From: Avimonoglobus sp965151315
GTDB taxonomy: Bacteria; Bacillota; Clostridia; UBA1381
Assembly: GCA_965151315.1 (NCBI GenBank)
Contig: CBCTZG010000001.1
Coordinates: forward strand, 34,439-98,438
Direction: 5' to 3'
Length of the DNA stretch: 64,000 bases
The notes below the pieces were generated by a model, which was not told the origin of the DNA, made no database searches, and was given only the letters and a program-made list of their open reading frames with translations. The position numbers and the translations under genes are program-made. Of this stretch, positions 42,244 through 51,930 are shown in pieces; the first letter of the stretch is position 1, and the number at the start of each line of letters is the position of its first letter.

Positions 42244-44850
42244 GTGAAAAAAGCAGTTTGTTTTGCAATGTCGGCGCTTATGTTGATTTTAACTCTGAAT
42301 ATAATTACATTTGCAAGTGAAACTGATGCGGATTTGTCCCACGAGGCAAAGGTAGTATGCGACCTTGGATTTATGTTTTATGATGAAGATGGCAGTTTTG
42401 CGGGCGATGATGTGGTAACACGAGGAGAGTTTGCCGTATATCTAAGCAGACTTCTTGGCAATGAGGACGTTGGGATAGAAGATGCTGACGAAGCAATTAA
42501 AACAATGTGCGATATGCAGTATATGCGCAGGATGAACGATCGGGAACTGTCACCGGAAAGTTATATAAGTGCAAATCAGGCAATATGTTTTATCATGAAC
42601 GCGCTGGGATATGCACCGCTGGTTCAGGGAGATAATTATCCTGACAATTACCTTAATTATGCAGCTACGCTTGGATTGACAGTACATTGCATGAACAGGA
42701 ATGCGATGACAAAAAATGAGGTTGCAGATCTATTCTATAAATCATTTCAAATCCCTTATTGCGTTAGGACATTTTCGGGAGAGTATATTACACAGGAGGC
42801 AAATCCTGATGTGACGATTTTGTCAGAAATCCATGATATTTATAAAGGGAAAGGAATTGTAACCAATAACGGAATCAGTTCTCTTTATAATGCGGCGGAT
42901 GATATAGGGACGCGGCGGGTTATCATAGGCGACCGGAACCTCAGCGTAGGAACGACAAAAGCATCTGAATATTTTGGCTATAATGTTGAGTACTATTATC
43001 AGGAAAAAGACGATGACGAAACTGTATTAAGCATATGCCCGAAAAACAATAAGGAAATAGTACTTGATTCATCAGTTATTGATACGGATGATTTGTCGGG
43101 TGGTACAAGTTCAATATCATATTTTACCGATAGCGGGAAAAGAAAAAACGCAAGAATTGCTACAGATGCAGCGGTAATATATAACGGCGAAGCATATCCG
43201 TCCTTTACCGCAAAAACGCTGAGGCCCGAAAATGGAAAGGTAGTGCTTCTAAGCAACACAAACGCAGGTGATTATAATGTCGTACTGGTATATGATTATA
43301 AAAACTACGCAGTGAAAAACCTTGATCTTGAGCTATATGAGGTAGAAGACAAATTCGGAAGGAAACTCCTGCTTAACCCTAATGACGTAGGAAGAAAAAT
43401 CAGCATAAAAAACAGCCAGGGGAAATCCATGTTTGTTGTGGATATCCAGATAGACGATATAATCATGGTAGCTGAAAGTATTACGGGAGATTATGTTGAT
43501 GTCATTGCGTGCAAGGACTATGTTGAGGGAAGCATCAGCTCGCTGGATGTATCGGATAACAGGACCGTTATCAATGTAAACGGAACAGAGTATATTGTTG
43601 AGAAAGACTATCTTTCAACAAATCATATCAACAGATACGAACTGTTTGTAGGGTTTTCAGGAAAGTTCTACTTAAATGCGGCAGGCAGAGTCGCTTTTGT
43701 TGATCTTATCAATACGGACACAATCAAAGTTGCCTACTTGATGAGAGCGTATATGATTGAGGACTATGAAGACATATTAGGGCTTAAGCTGTTTACTGAA
43801 GATGGAAAAGTTGTATCGTATGTGTGTGCTGAAAAGATTTTGCTTGACAGCAGCCAAAAGATACGGGGCAGCCAACTGTACCAACAGCTTTGTTCGCAAG
43901 GCGTTACTGAAAAACAGCTGATAAGGTTTAAGACCAACAAGGAGAATAAGATTGTAAGTATAGACTTGGCTTATGGAACCACGCCTGAAGTAGGCGAGCC
44001 GAAAGCTAGTCTTCACTATGACCATAAAGCAACAGGCGGATTATTTTACAGAAAAACAGGAAATGTTTTTGGGGGAAAGGTGTTTGCCAATGCAAGTACA
44101 AAAATATTCAAGGTTCCGCCTAAGGGAGACACATCAAATGATCAGCGATACTATAAAATAATGTCAGTGTCCGATATGACGGATCAAACGTCATATACAG
44201 TAGATGCACTGAGTGTCCAGGGGACGTCTTTTGTTAGCGAGTACATAGTTTACTACTCAAAGGCGGGAGGCGAGACCATACCAAAGACACAGAGATATAC
44301 AATAATAGATGAAATCAATCAAATCATAAATTCTGATGACGAGGCCGTATACAAAATAAGCGGGATGCGCAGTGGGTCAAAGGTTGAATATGAGACTTTG
44401 GATAGTGATACAATAACCGCGCAGGATATCAAAGATGGTAAAATCGGCAAGGGAGATATTGTGCAGCTGCAGGTGTCTGACGGTAAGATAACGGGCTATA
44501 ATCAAATTTATGACTATAGCGGAAAATTGTGGAAGAACGGCGCCAACCCTTCAGCTACAAGCTATTCGGCCGATGTATATACAATGTACGGTTCCGTAAG
44601 AGAAAGACGGGGAGAGGTTATAGATGTTATAGCCGGCACTGACTTTGAGGATATAACGGCATCTTCGGCGAAGTTTAATGCAAAGGCCTTTTCGATTATG
44701 GTGTATGACCCACATCAAAGAGAAGTTAACGTTTATAAAGGAACATACGAGGATATTATGGATTATGCAAATAACGGAAATGAGTGTTCAGAGGTGGTAG
44801 TCTTCCAGGAATGGGGCGAAGCTCGCGACATGTTCGTATATTTAAAGTAA
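42244..44850 (+). CDS. Large secreted protein with N-terminal SLH-like domains
   Basis: 868 residues. GTG start after GGAGGG; signal peptide about 1-23. N-terminal SLH-like segments (about 30-170; DGSFAGDDVVTRGEFAVYLSRLL, YISANQAICFIMNALGY, GLTVHCMNRNAMTKNEVADLF). The rest (about 190-868) is beta-rich with repeating short domains, for example GKGIVTNNGISSLYNA, KNSQGKSMFVVDIQIDDIIMV and GDIVQLQVSDGKITGYNQIYDYSG. I cannot assign these to a family. Similar long SLH proteins occur in clostridial glycan loci, where they probably scaffold the surface. It is in line with the preceding SLH gene, 18 bp apart. Confidence 0.8.
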   Translation: MKKAVCFAMSALMLILTLNIITFASETDADLSHEAKVVCDLGFMFYDEDGSFAGDDVVTRGEFAVYLSRLLGNEDVGIEDADEAIKTMCDMQYMRRMNDRELSPESYISANQAICFIMNALGYAPLVQGDNYPDNYLNYAATLGLTVHCMNRNAMTKNEVADLFYKSFQIPYCVRTFSGEYITQEANPDVTILSEIHDIYKGKGIVTNNGISSLYNAADDIGTRRVIIGDRNLSVGTTKASEYFGYNVEYYYQEKDDDETVLSICPKNNKEIVLDSSVIDTDDLSGGTSSISYFTDSGKRKNARIATDAAVIYNGEAYPSFTAKTLRPENGKVVLLSNTNAGDYNVVLVYDYKNYAVKNLDLELYEVEDKFGRKLLLNPNDVGRKISIKNSQGKSMFVVDIQIDDIIMVAESITGDYVDVIACKDYVEGSISSLDVSDNRTVINVNGTEYIVEKDYLSTNHINRYELFVGFSGKFYLNAAGRVAFVDLINTDTIKVAYLMRAYMIEDYEDILGLKLFTEDGKVVSYVCAEKILLDSSQKIRGSQLYQQLCSQGVTEKQLIRFKTNKENKIVSIDLAYGTTPEVGEPKASLHYDHKATGGLFYRKTGNVFGGKVFANASTKIFKVPPKGDTSNDQRYYKIMSVSDMTDQTSYTVDALSVQGTSFVSEYIVYYSKAGGETIPKTQRYTIIDEINQIINSDDEAVYKISGMRSGSKVEYETLDSDTITAQDIKDGKIGKGDIVQLQVSDGKITGYNQIYDYSGKLWKNGANPSATSYSADVYTMYGSVRERRGEVIDVIAGTDFEDITASSAKFNAKAFSIMVYDPHQREVNVYKGTYEDIMDYANNGNECSEVVVFQEWGEARDMFVYLK

Positions 44851-45045
44851 GTTCATTATTCATTGAAAGCGTATTCTGCACCTATAAAGACGCGGTCTGT
44901 TTTAATAAAAACAACTGCACGCATTTCCTCGTGATTTGTAGAGTACCTGTTTTGAGACAAAGATAATATATAAAAATTTGCGCCGGAGTGCAGCGGTTTC
45001 ATACCGTTTTATGTCTTGCGCGCAGCGAAAGGAGTGGTTATAAAC

Positions 45046-46002
45046 ATGAAAAAAACAAAGCTTTTTACAGTGATTACAACGATAATGCTTGCAGTTACAT
45101 CTGTTACCGCAAATGCGGCAATGACGGGGATTCTTGACAGCGAGACAGTAATAAACGACGGTTTTTATACCTTCTTCAAGGGTGATTATCAGAATGGTAT
45201 ATACGCAATGAAAAGAGAAGGCGCTAAAATTTCGCGTGTAAACTCTGCAACGCTTGAAGATGATGAGGATGGAGATACAATTAAGCTTACCTGTACAAAA
45301 TGGGGCGGTATATCGCTGTGCTCAGATTCAGTTTTGGGACTCACAGATGCGGCTGTAGAGAATGCGTATTTGTGTATGGATCTTAAAAAGACAGGGACAG
45401 AGGGCGTACGTTTCAGATTTTTATTTTGGCACGGGGACGTGTATTCGCCTACAGAGTTCGGGAATTATAACTACAGCGTAGAGAATACAGAAGAGTGGCA
45501 GCAGATAAAAATGCCGCTTAAGGGCTTGAACAAGGCAAATTGGGCAGCTTGCAAAGGCGTACGGATAGACCTGTATGAGGAGTGGAATCAGCAAACTATT
45601 ACAGAGAGTAAGCCTGCCTATGTTTATCTTAAAAATATTAGGATTGTGACAGAAGACCCGGCTAAAAGCACTGCCGAAATGGCAATATATACAGATGAAA
45701 CCAAAACGGAGGAGTTAACCGTTATTGAACCGGGCATGACGGCTGTTGCTTCTATCAAGGTTAATAACGAAACCACGACGAAAACATCTAACGCAGCTAT
45801 ACTGCTTGCAATATATAGGGACGGTGCAATGGTAGGACTTAAGGCAAAAGAAATAGGCGATGTCGGGCCTGGCACAAGCAGGGAAGAAACAGTTTCGTAT
45901 ACATTCGGGGAGGATGTTTCGGGGTACACAATGCAGGCTATCATGTGTGACCAATTTAACACCATGTATGCGATAACGGATCCAATTAATGTCGGGAACT
46001 GA
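45046..46002 (+). CDS. Secreted beta-sandwich (carbohydrate-binding-like) protein
   Basis: 318 residues. Signal peptide about 1-24 (ending ANA). One jelly-roll-like domain (about 25-205) ends in PAYVYLKNIRIV, with WHGDVYSPTEFGNY and DTEEWQQIKMPLKGLNKANWA; the same pattern appears in the C-terminal half of 48094-51912. An Ig-like module follows (about 210-318; NAAILLAIYRDGAMVGLKA) and is shared with the two neighbours. No catalytic residues are apparent; glycan binding is inferred. The start at 45046 follows AAAGGAG. The 195 bp upstream hold no gene; small stems and an AT-rich stretch are present but no clear promoter. Confidence 0.7.
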   Translation: MKKTKLFTVITTIMLAVTSVTANAAMTGILDSETVINDGFYTFFKGDYQNGIYAMKREGAKISRVNSATLEDDEDGDTIKLTCTKWGGISLCSDSVLGLTDAAVENAYLCMDLKKTGTEGVRFRFLFWHGDVYSPTEFGNYNYSVENTEEWQQIKMPLKGLNKANWAACKGVRIDLYEEWNQQTITESKPAYVYLKNIRIVTEDPAKSTAEMAIYTDETKTEELTVIEPGMTAVASIKVNNETTTKTSNAAILLAIYRDGAMVGLKAKEIGDVGPGTSREETVSYTFGEDVSGYTMQAIMCDQFNTMYAITDPINVGN

Positions 46003-46078
46003 CAAGATCAGAGAGGAGGGGGAATGAATAAGGACGCGTTAGTTCAATAAAAAGGAATATAGAGAAAGGATGAGAAAA

Positions 46079-47986
46079 ATGAAAAAACGAATAGCGGGCT
46101 TGCTGTCGGCAATTATGCTGGTGTCAGCAGTTGCGGCAAGCGCTTCGGAAATTTATTATGCAGAAAACAGATACGTCCTTCAAAAACAGATCTATGGAAA
46201 CGGAGAGCAGACAGAAGTTATAAAAACAGGCGATGCAGAGCTTGTGTCGGATGAAGGGGCAGAGGTAATCGAAGCAAATGTGACAAAAAATATCGGAGGT
46301 ATTGCTATAGCGCAGCCTGAGGGCGGCTGGGGATTTACCGGCCCGGACTCTTGCCTGACCTTTGATATTAAAATTGTTGACCGCCCGAACTATATGCGGG
46401 TTCACATTACAGGAACACCCGCAGGCGGATATTGGGGTGATTATGGTATATTGAACCAGCCTGTTTCAAGGTATGGCAAGGAAACAAAAGATGGGTATTA
46501 TTCTGTCAAAATCCCTCTAAGCTCTTTTAAACTAACCCCGGCGCAGATTGACAGTCTTACGAATAAGCTGAAAATTGAAGCTTATGACGAAATGGGCACG
46601 ACATCCGGAAAATTGTATGTGAGAAATATTGCAATAGAGCAGCCTGTGGTTACAGCGCCGGAAACCCAATATACAACAAAAAAAGAAATTGTAACAAATC
46701 TGACAGATACGATTCCTGATACTGTTTCAGCACAGAGTAAAAGTTCTCCAAAACCAACGCTTGAGCTTGCGGATGGTGCAATTAAGATTACATCGGATCA
46801 GGAGTATTTTGGAATTAATGTTAAAGTATCCCAACTGTTTGCTTCTGCGGATGAATGTATCAGCTTTAAGGTAAAGACTATCGGCCGTGGGACCGGTATG
46901 CGGGTTTTATTAAGAGGATATCCTGAATTTAACAATTATCAATGGACGGAAAAAGGGTTTTCCAATATAGATATTGCGGAATACGGCATATTGGGCGCAG
47001 ACGGATATTATGACGTAAAAATACCTGTAAAAGAGTTCGGCAATACATATGAAGAGCTTAGCCAGCTGGATACGCTTGAATTAAGTACAAGAATGAATTA
47101 CGATAATATTGCTGCAGGCGACTTCTATATTAAGGATATAAAAGTTGAAAACTGTGCGCCAAATCCGCTTTATAGTGTTCAGAAGGTAATTGTTGATAAT
47201 GGCGTCGCCGCGACAGCTGTAAACGTGAAAAAGAATTCAGGAACGGCAGTGATGGTAGTGGAGGATGGGCTGATAAAAGTCAGCACAGAGGATAAATTAG
47301 AATTCTTCGGAATCGAGCTGAGTAAACCAAACGGCGGTTGGTTCACAAGCAACGACGAGTATTTATGCTTCGATGTAAAAATCAGTGAAAACAGAGGGAC
47401 AAAAATGAGAGTCCGTTTGAACGGTTTTAGCAGCGGAAGCCCCGACCGAGGCCTGTTAACAAAGGATATTACGCCGTATGCCGAATTGGGTGATGATGGA
47501 TTTTATCACGTTATGCTGCCCCTTAGTATTTTCAATGTTACAGATTATACAGAGGCGAATAAGACATCAAAGCTTGAGATAAGTACAAGCCGTGCGTGGA
47601 ACGACACAGCGAGCGGATATATCTGGATAAAGAATGTAAGCGTTGAGAAGCTGGCGGGAACAAAAGCAGAGCTTGCGGTAAAGAATGCAGACGAAACCGC
47701 AGAAATTACGTCAGCAGCGGTGTCCGAGACAGTGGTTGCGGATGTGAAGTATATAAATAATCTTGCTTCAGATGTTAATTATGCACTGATTTTCAGTTCG
47801 TATGATGCAGATGGAACGTTAATCCGGTGTGACATACAGTCTTGCGTTGCTTCTACGGGGAATATAGGGACTTTAAGAAGCACATATACCATTCCGGAAG
47901 GTGCGGCAACGCTAAAAGCCATGCTGTGGGATACAATGAGCAGTATATCGCCGCTTACAGAAACGATACATATAGAGGTGAAGTAA
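46079..47986 (+). CDS. Secreted protein with three tandem beta-sandwich (carbohydrate-binding-like) domains
   Basis: 635 residues. Signal peptide about 1-23. Three homologous domains (about 30-190, 200-360 and 365-535), each with a line like TFDIKIVDRPNYMRVHI, ISFKVKTIGRGTGMRVLL or CFDVKISENRGTKMRVRL, then DGYYSVKIPLSSF-type strands, and closing GKLYVRNIAIE, GDFYIKDIKVE or GYIWIKNVSVE. The C-terminal module (about 540-635) matches those of its neighbours. No catalytic motif. It probably binds glycan at the surface with several sites for avidity. The ATG at 46079 is chosen because GAAAGG is 9 bp upstream. Confidence 0.7.
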   Translation: MKKRIAGLLSAIMLVSAVAASASEIYYAENRYVLQKQIYGNGEQTEVIKTGDAELVSDEGAEVIEANVTKNIGGIAIAQPEGGWGFTGPDSCLTFDIKIVDRPNYMRVHITGTPAGGYWGDYGILNQPVSRYGKETKDGYYSVKIPLSSFKLTPAQIDSLTNKLKIEAYDEMGTTSGKLYVRNIAIEQPVVTAPETQYTTKKEIVTNLTDTIPDTVSAQSKSSPKPTLELADGAIKITSDQEYFGINVKVSQLFASADECISFKVKTIGRGTGMRVLLRGYPEFNNYQWTEKGFSNIDIAEYGILGADGYYDVKIPVKEFGNTYEELSQLDTLELSTRMNYDNIAAGDFYIKDIKVENCAPNPLYSVQKVIVDNGVAATAVNVKKNSGTAVMVVEDGLIKVSTEDKLEFFGIELSKPNGGWFTSNDEYLCFDVKISENRGTKMRVRLNGFSSGSPDRGLLTKDITPYAELGDDGFYHVMLPLSIFNVTDYTEANKTSKLEISTSRAWNDTASGYIWIKNVSVEKLAGTKAELAVKNADETAEITSAAVSETVVADVKYINNLASDVNYALIFSSYDADGTLIRCDIQSCVASTGNIGTLRSTYTIPEGAATLKAMLWDTMSSISPLTETIHIEVK

Positions 47987-47999
47987 CAATATCAATACA

Positions 48000-48073
48000 G
48001 GCGTACAATTTTTATTGTACGCCTTGTATACATAATATATCAAAATGCTTTGATATATTATGTATACAAGGCG
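48000..48073 (+). promoter_or_regulatory. Two overlapping perfect hairpins before the large glycosidase gene
   Basis: Hairpin A: GGCGTACAAT (48000-48009) with ATTGTACGCC (48014-48023). Hairpin B: a 25-bp perfect stem, 48020-48044 with 48049-48073, loop ATGC. The 3' arm of A shares CGCC with the 5' arm of B, so their full forms exclude each other. The ribosome site of 48094 lies just beyond. No U-tract follows B, so it is not a classical terminator. Confidence 0.7.
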
Positions 48074-48093
48074 TTTGGGAAAGGGGAAAGAAT

Positions 48094-51000
48094 ATGAAAA
48101 AAATAGTAGTATTTGTTCTTTGTTTTTGTGTAATTTCCAATCTTAGTGCGTATGCATTAGATATAAATCCAGATAGAAGCGGCTGGTTTAAATGGGAGAT
48201 GCCGAATGAGGAATTTGTTAAAGGCACTGCTATTGATATGTCTTTTATACTTGAAAAAAATGCCGGAAGCCATGGATTTGTACATACGGAGGGGGAAAAT
48301 ATTTATTTTGCAGACGGTACCCGCGCAAGATTTTGGGGCACAAATGTTTGCGGAGAAGCAAATTTTCAGACGCAGGAAAATGCGCGGATTCTTGCAGACC
48401 GCATTGCGCGTTCAGGATACAACATGGTAAGATTTCATCATTTAGATGCTATGTGGGCGGAACCGAATATATTCGGAAACAGCACCACGACCCGGAAACT
48501 TGACGAAGAATATCTTGACAGATTATTCTATTTTATGTCGCTGTTGAAAGAAAAAGGAGTATATTTTTATGTTGACACGCTGGTAAACAGAACGCCTTAT
48601 GCGGAGGAGGATAATATCCTATCGACAGAAGATCTCGGACAGGGCTGGGGAGTGGAGGCAGAATTTGATCCTTATCTGATACAACTTCAGAAGGAATATA
48701 TCGAACAGCTTTTTACTGCGGTAAATCCGTACACAGGCATGGCCCTGTGTGATGATCCCGCGCTTATATTTGTTGATATACAAAATGAAAATTCATTGCT
48801 CAGTCTTACAAAAAACAGCTTAAAAACGGAGTATTACAGGCTGCAGCTGGAGAAAAAATTCAATGCGTGGGTTATAAATAAGTATGCATCTGAAGCTGAG
48901 CTTATTTCGGCATGGGAAACCCTTGATACGGGGGAAGCGTATGGAAGTATACGTCTTTATGATGATTATAAAGACCGGGAATATAACAATACAAGAAAAA
49001 ATGATGTATATAAATTTTTGTATGATACTACGGGTGCGTTTTATACTGATATGATATCATATATGCGTGGGATAGGCATCAAATGTCTTATCACGGGTGT
49101 AGCAATGGGCGGGAGTACGGGTGTTTCCTCTCCTGCAAGCTTCCATCTTGCAGCAAAAACAAGCGATTTTATCGACAGGCATAATTACATTTCACATCCA
49201 AAGGACTGGAACTTTGGTAATGGTACTGAGTTTTATGATATGAAAAAGCCGCAGACGAGTATTGAGGGCGGAGGGTACCTTTTATATTATCCTGCGATGC
49301 AGCGAATTTATGGAAAACCTTATATACTCAGTGAATGGCAGGAATGTGTGCCAAACAGATACCGTACTGAGGCGCCGCTGGTGATGTCTGCATACGCATG
49401 CTACCAGAACTGGCATTCGCTGAATTTCAGTATATTAACGGGGAACGTACCTAAGAGTCCGCAGGCGCTATCCAATGCATTTGATACGTTTAATGACCCT
49501 ATAAATACTGCAAATATTTCCTATTCATCGTTGATTTTTCACCGCAGCGAAGTATCCGAGGGTGAAATTGAATATTTTGCGCCGCATAATAAAAGCAGTG
49601 TAATGAAGTCCGGATACACTGAATTTGGCGGGAATCACTATGTGCCGCCATACGGCAAGACAGGCATAATGTTTACAGATATATGCGATAACAGCAGTGC
49701 GAGAGATCCGGAAAATCTCAGGAAAATCAAACAGAGAGCAGATGCGGCACAGGCGCAGAATGAACAAATAGACTGGGATTATATAGAGGGGATTTTTGAG
49801 CTTAATACAGAGTATACAAACGCGGCAACAGGATATATAGGTAAGCGTAGTATTGATTTGGATTATGCGGTATTCGACATGGAAAATGAGTTCGCGAGTG
49901 TCGCACTTTCCTCTGTTACGAACAAGACGCTTGATGAATCTGAAAGGCTGTTGCTCACAACCACGGCAAGAGCGGAAAATACAGGCATGGAGATGTCTGA
50001 CACGGGATCCGCTCTCAATATCCGCGGAACAGCACCTGTATTGGTAGAGCCTGTTGCTGGAAATATAACCATCAAAACCTCTGAAAACATAGCGGTCTAT
50101 GCGCTTAGTTCTTCAGGCGTACGAACAGCAAGGGTTCCTGTTAAAGAAAACAGTGATGGGAATAAATGTTTTTCTGTAGGCGGAATGTATGAAACGGTTT
50201 ATTATGAAATTGTGAAGGGAGTGGAAGAAATATGCGCCATATATAACGAGAAAAAGAATGTTGTTACTGTAACGGGGCTGGCGGATAACCTGAATAATCA
50301 GACTAAATATATCACAATAACAGCAATGACCGGTAACTACGATTTAAGTGACATCAATGAGAACAATGCCGCGGACCGTATTGACTTTGTCAAGGTAGTA
50401 AATACAGACAGCTATGGAAGATATACTGTTGAATATACGCCGGGGAAACTATACAAGCACGGAAGAAGAAATATTTTTGTAAATATTTCGGGTAAAGTTG
50501 TTCAGACATCGTTTGAACTGCCAATAACAGACACAGATTTGCCTTTCAACAAATGCGTTATAGGAAATTCGGGTTGGATTGAACGGCAGATTTATTGCGG
50601 TAAAATTTTGGATGGGTATAGCTGCCGCGCGGTCGATAAGGGTGTGATAGGATATACAGATGATAATAAACTCAAGATCCGTATAACTAAAGCTTTTTCG
50701 GGAGTATGCTTTACGGAGAAAAACGGTTTTGGAATTACAGACGATTATATCGAAAGCGGATATATTTCAGCTGATATCAGTATGGAAAACTGTTATGACA
50801 AGGTTAGAATTTCAATGGTTTGTTATCCTTCGGGAGTATATAAGGAGTTTTTTGGGGGGACTTTGGATATAACCGCATTTGCGGTAAACGCCGATGGGAC
50901 GAGACATATTACGGTACCGCTCAAAGATTTTGGTATAAACAGCGAATATCTAGGAATAATCAAGGAACTCCGTATACAGGCTTATGGAAAGGGCACAAAC

Positions 51001-51912
51001 GATACATTTACAGAAGCAAATCCAGGGTATATGTATCTTGATAATGTATCAATCAATATGTATTATGACGACAGGGCGACAGATGTTTTGTGGACTGCCT
51101 ATGACAACGGATATCCGCAAAATGTAACAGGCAGACCGCAGACAGGCGCTGCACAGGAGCAGACGGAGGATGGCATACTTAAAATAACATGTACGTCTCC
51201 TGCAGGAATACGTTTTTGTAACTCAGAAATAGTAACTGCCATTAACGAATACAACAAATCTGCGGTATATATAAAATTCAGTCTGAAAAAAGAAAATATG
51301 CAGACAAATAAAATCCGTGTCATTTTCTGGGCAGAGGACTGGTGGAATGCAAAAGAGTTTGGCGCATGGACGGTTGACATTGCCGATACTGAGGAATGGC
51401 AGGAGATAAGCATACCTATGGGAAGCTTTGAGAGTGACTATTGGAATGAAATAAAGGGTATACGTATCGATCCATATGAGCCTTGGGACGCAGAGACGAT
51501 TACGGAAGAAAATCCCGCAGTGATGTATCTTGACGATCTAAGGGTAGAAGCAGACTATAGGAAAGAGCTTATACTAGAGACAGGCTTCTGGTCAGATCCT
51601 AAAGGCGAAAACAGAGCAGACAGTCTTACTAGCGCGGAAACTGTATATGCAGGTTTAAGCTACTGCAATAAACTGAACGAAAGCAGAAAGATAGTACTGG
51701 TAATAGGTGTTTATAACATTGCAGGCAGACTGAAAGAATGTATTGTGGAAGATGTGCAAATGCCTGCGTTCGGGAAGAAGGGCTGCCGCGCAAATGTATT
51801 AAGGCAATATACGCCTGAAGAATCTGGAGAGAGTATACGGATTTTTGTATGGAACGATATAGGTAAGGGCTGCACACCTGTTATGAATGTGTCAGGAATC
51901 AGAGATAATTAA
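48094..51912 (+). CDS. Large secreted TIM-barrel glycosidase with C-terminal beta-sandwich domains
   Basis: 1272 residues. Signal peptide about 1-20. The GH-A-like barrel (about 22-510) parallels 38073-40292: FADGTRARFWGTNVCGEA, IARSGYNMVRFHHLD, an acid/base Glu in VDIQNENSLLS (about 232) and a nucleophile Glu in YILSEWQEC (about 412). Next come the shared beta domain (about 600-705), an Ig-like part (about 715-810), two jelly-roll domains closing PGYMYLDNVSINMY (about 990) and PAVMYLDDLRVEADY (about 1150), and the common C-terminal module. The start at 48094 follows AAAGGGGAAAG; the longer frame to 47842 would run through the hairpins and the preceding gene. Substrate unknown. Confidence 0.82.
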   Translation: MKKIVVFVLCFCVISNLSAYALDINPDRSGWFKWEMPNEEFVKGTAIDMSFILEKNAGSHGFVHTEGENIYFADGTRARFWGTNVCGEANFQTQENARILADRIARSGYNMVRFHHLDAMWAEPNIFGNSTTTRKLDEEYLDRLFYFMSLLKEKGVYFYVDTLVNRTPYAEEDNILSTEDLGQGWGVEAEFDPYLIQLQKEYIEQLFTAVNPYTGMALCDDPALIFVDIQNENSLLSLTKNSLKTEYYRLQLEKKFNAWVINKYASEAELISAWETLDTGEAYGSIRLYDDYKDREYNNTRKNDVYKFLYDTTGAFYTDMISYMRGIGIKCLITGVAMGGSTGVSSPASFHLAAKTSDFIDRHNYISHPKDWNFGNGTEFYDMKKPQTSIEGGGYLLYYPAMQRIYGKPYILSEWQECVPNRYRTEAPLVMSAYACYQNWHSLNFSILTGNVPKSPQALSNAFDTFNDPINTANISYSSLIFHRSEVSEGEIEYFAPHNKSSVMKSGYTEFGGNHYVPPYGKTGIMFTDICDNSSARDPENLRKIKQRADAAQAQNEQIDWDYIEGIFELNTEYTNAATGYIGKRSIDLDYAVFDMENEFASVALSSVTNKTLDESERLLLTTTARAENTGMEMSDTGSALNIRGTAPVLVEPVAGNITIKTSENIAVYALSSSGVRTARVPVKENSDGNKCFSVGGMYETVYYEIVKGVEEICAIYNEKKNVVTVTGLADNLNNQTKYITITAMTGNYDLSDINENNAADRIDFVKVVNTDSYGRYTVEYTPGKLYKHGRRNIFVNISGKVVQTSFELPITDTDLPFNKCVIGNSGWIERQIYCGKILDGYSCRAVDKGVIGYTDDNKLKIRITKAFSGVCFTEKNGFGITDDYIESGYISADISMENCYDKVRISMVCYPSGVYKEFFGGTLDITAFAVNADGTRHITVPLKDFGINSEYLGIIKELRIQAYGKGTNDTFTEANPGYMYLDNVSINMYYDDRATDVLWTAYDNGYPQNVTGRPQTGAAQEQTEDGILKITCTSPAGIRFCNSEIVTAINEYNKSAVYIKFSLKKENMQTNKIRVIFWAEDWWNAKEFGAWTVDIADTEEWQEISIPMGSFESDYWNEIKGIRIDPYEPWDAETITEENPAVMYLDDLRVEADYRKELILETGFWSDPKGENRADSLTSAETVYAGLSYCNKLNESRKIVLVIGVYNIAGRLKECIVEDVQMPAFGKKGCRANVLRQYTPEESGESIRIFVWNDIGKGCTPVMNVSGIRDN

Positions 51913-51930
51913 TATAGAGGGGGACTGGAT

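Noticed and set aside
44851..45045. Possible riboswitch or leader RNA in the 195-bp gap
   Set aside because: Only short imperfect stems are visible and no known riboswitch core could be recognised.
48020..48073. Intrinsic terminator after 46079-47986
   Set aside because: The stem is long and perfect but no T-run follows on the plus strand; it is listed as a structured element instead.
47842..48093. Longer start for the large glycosidase
   Set aside because: It would overlap the preceding gene, translate both hairpins and place the signal peptide inside the protein; the ATG at 48094 has a good ribosome site.
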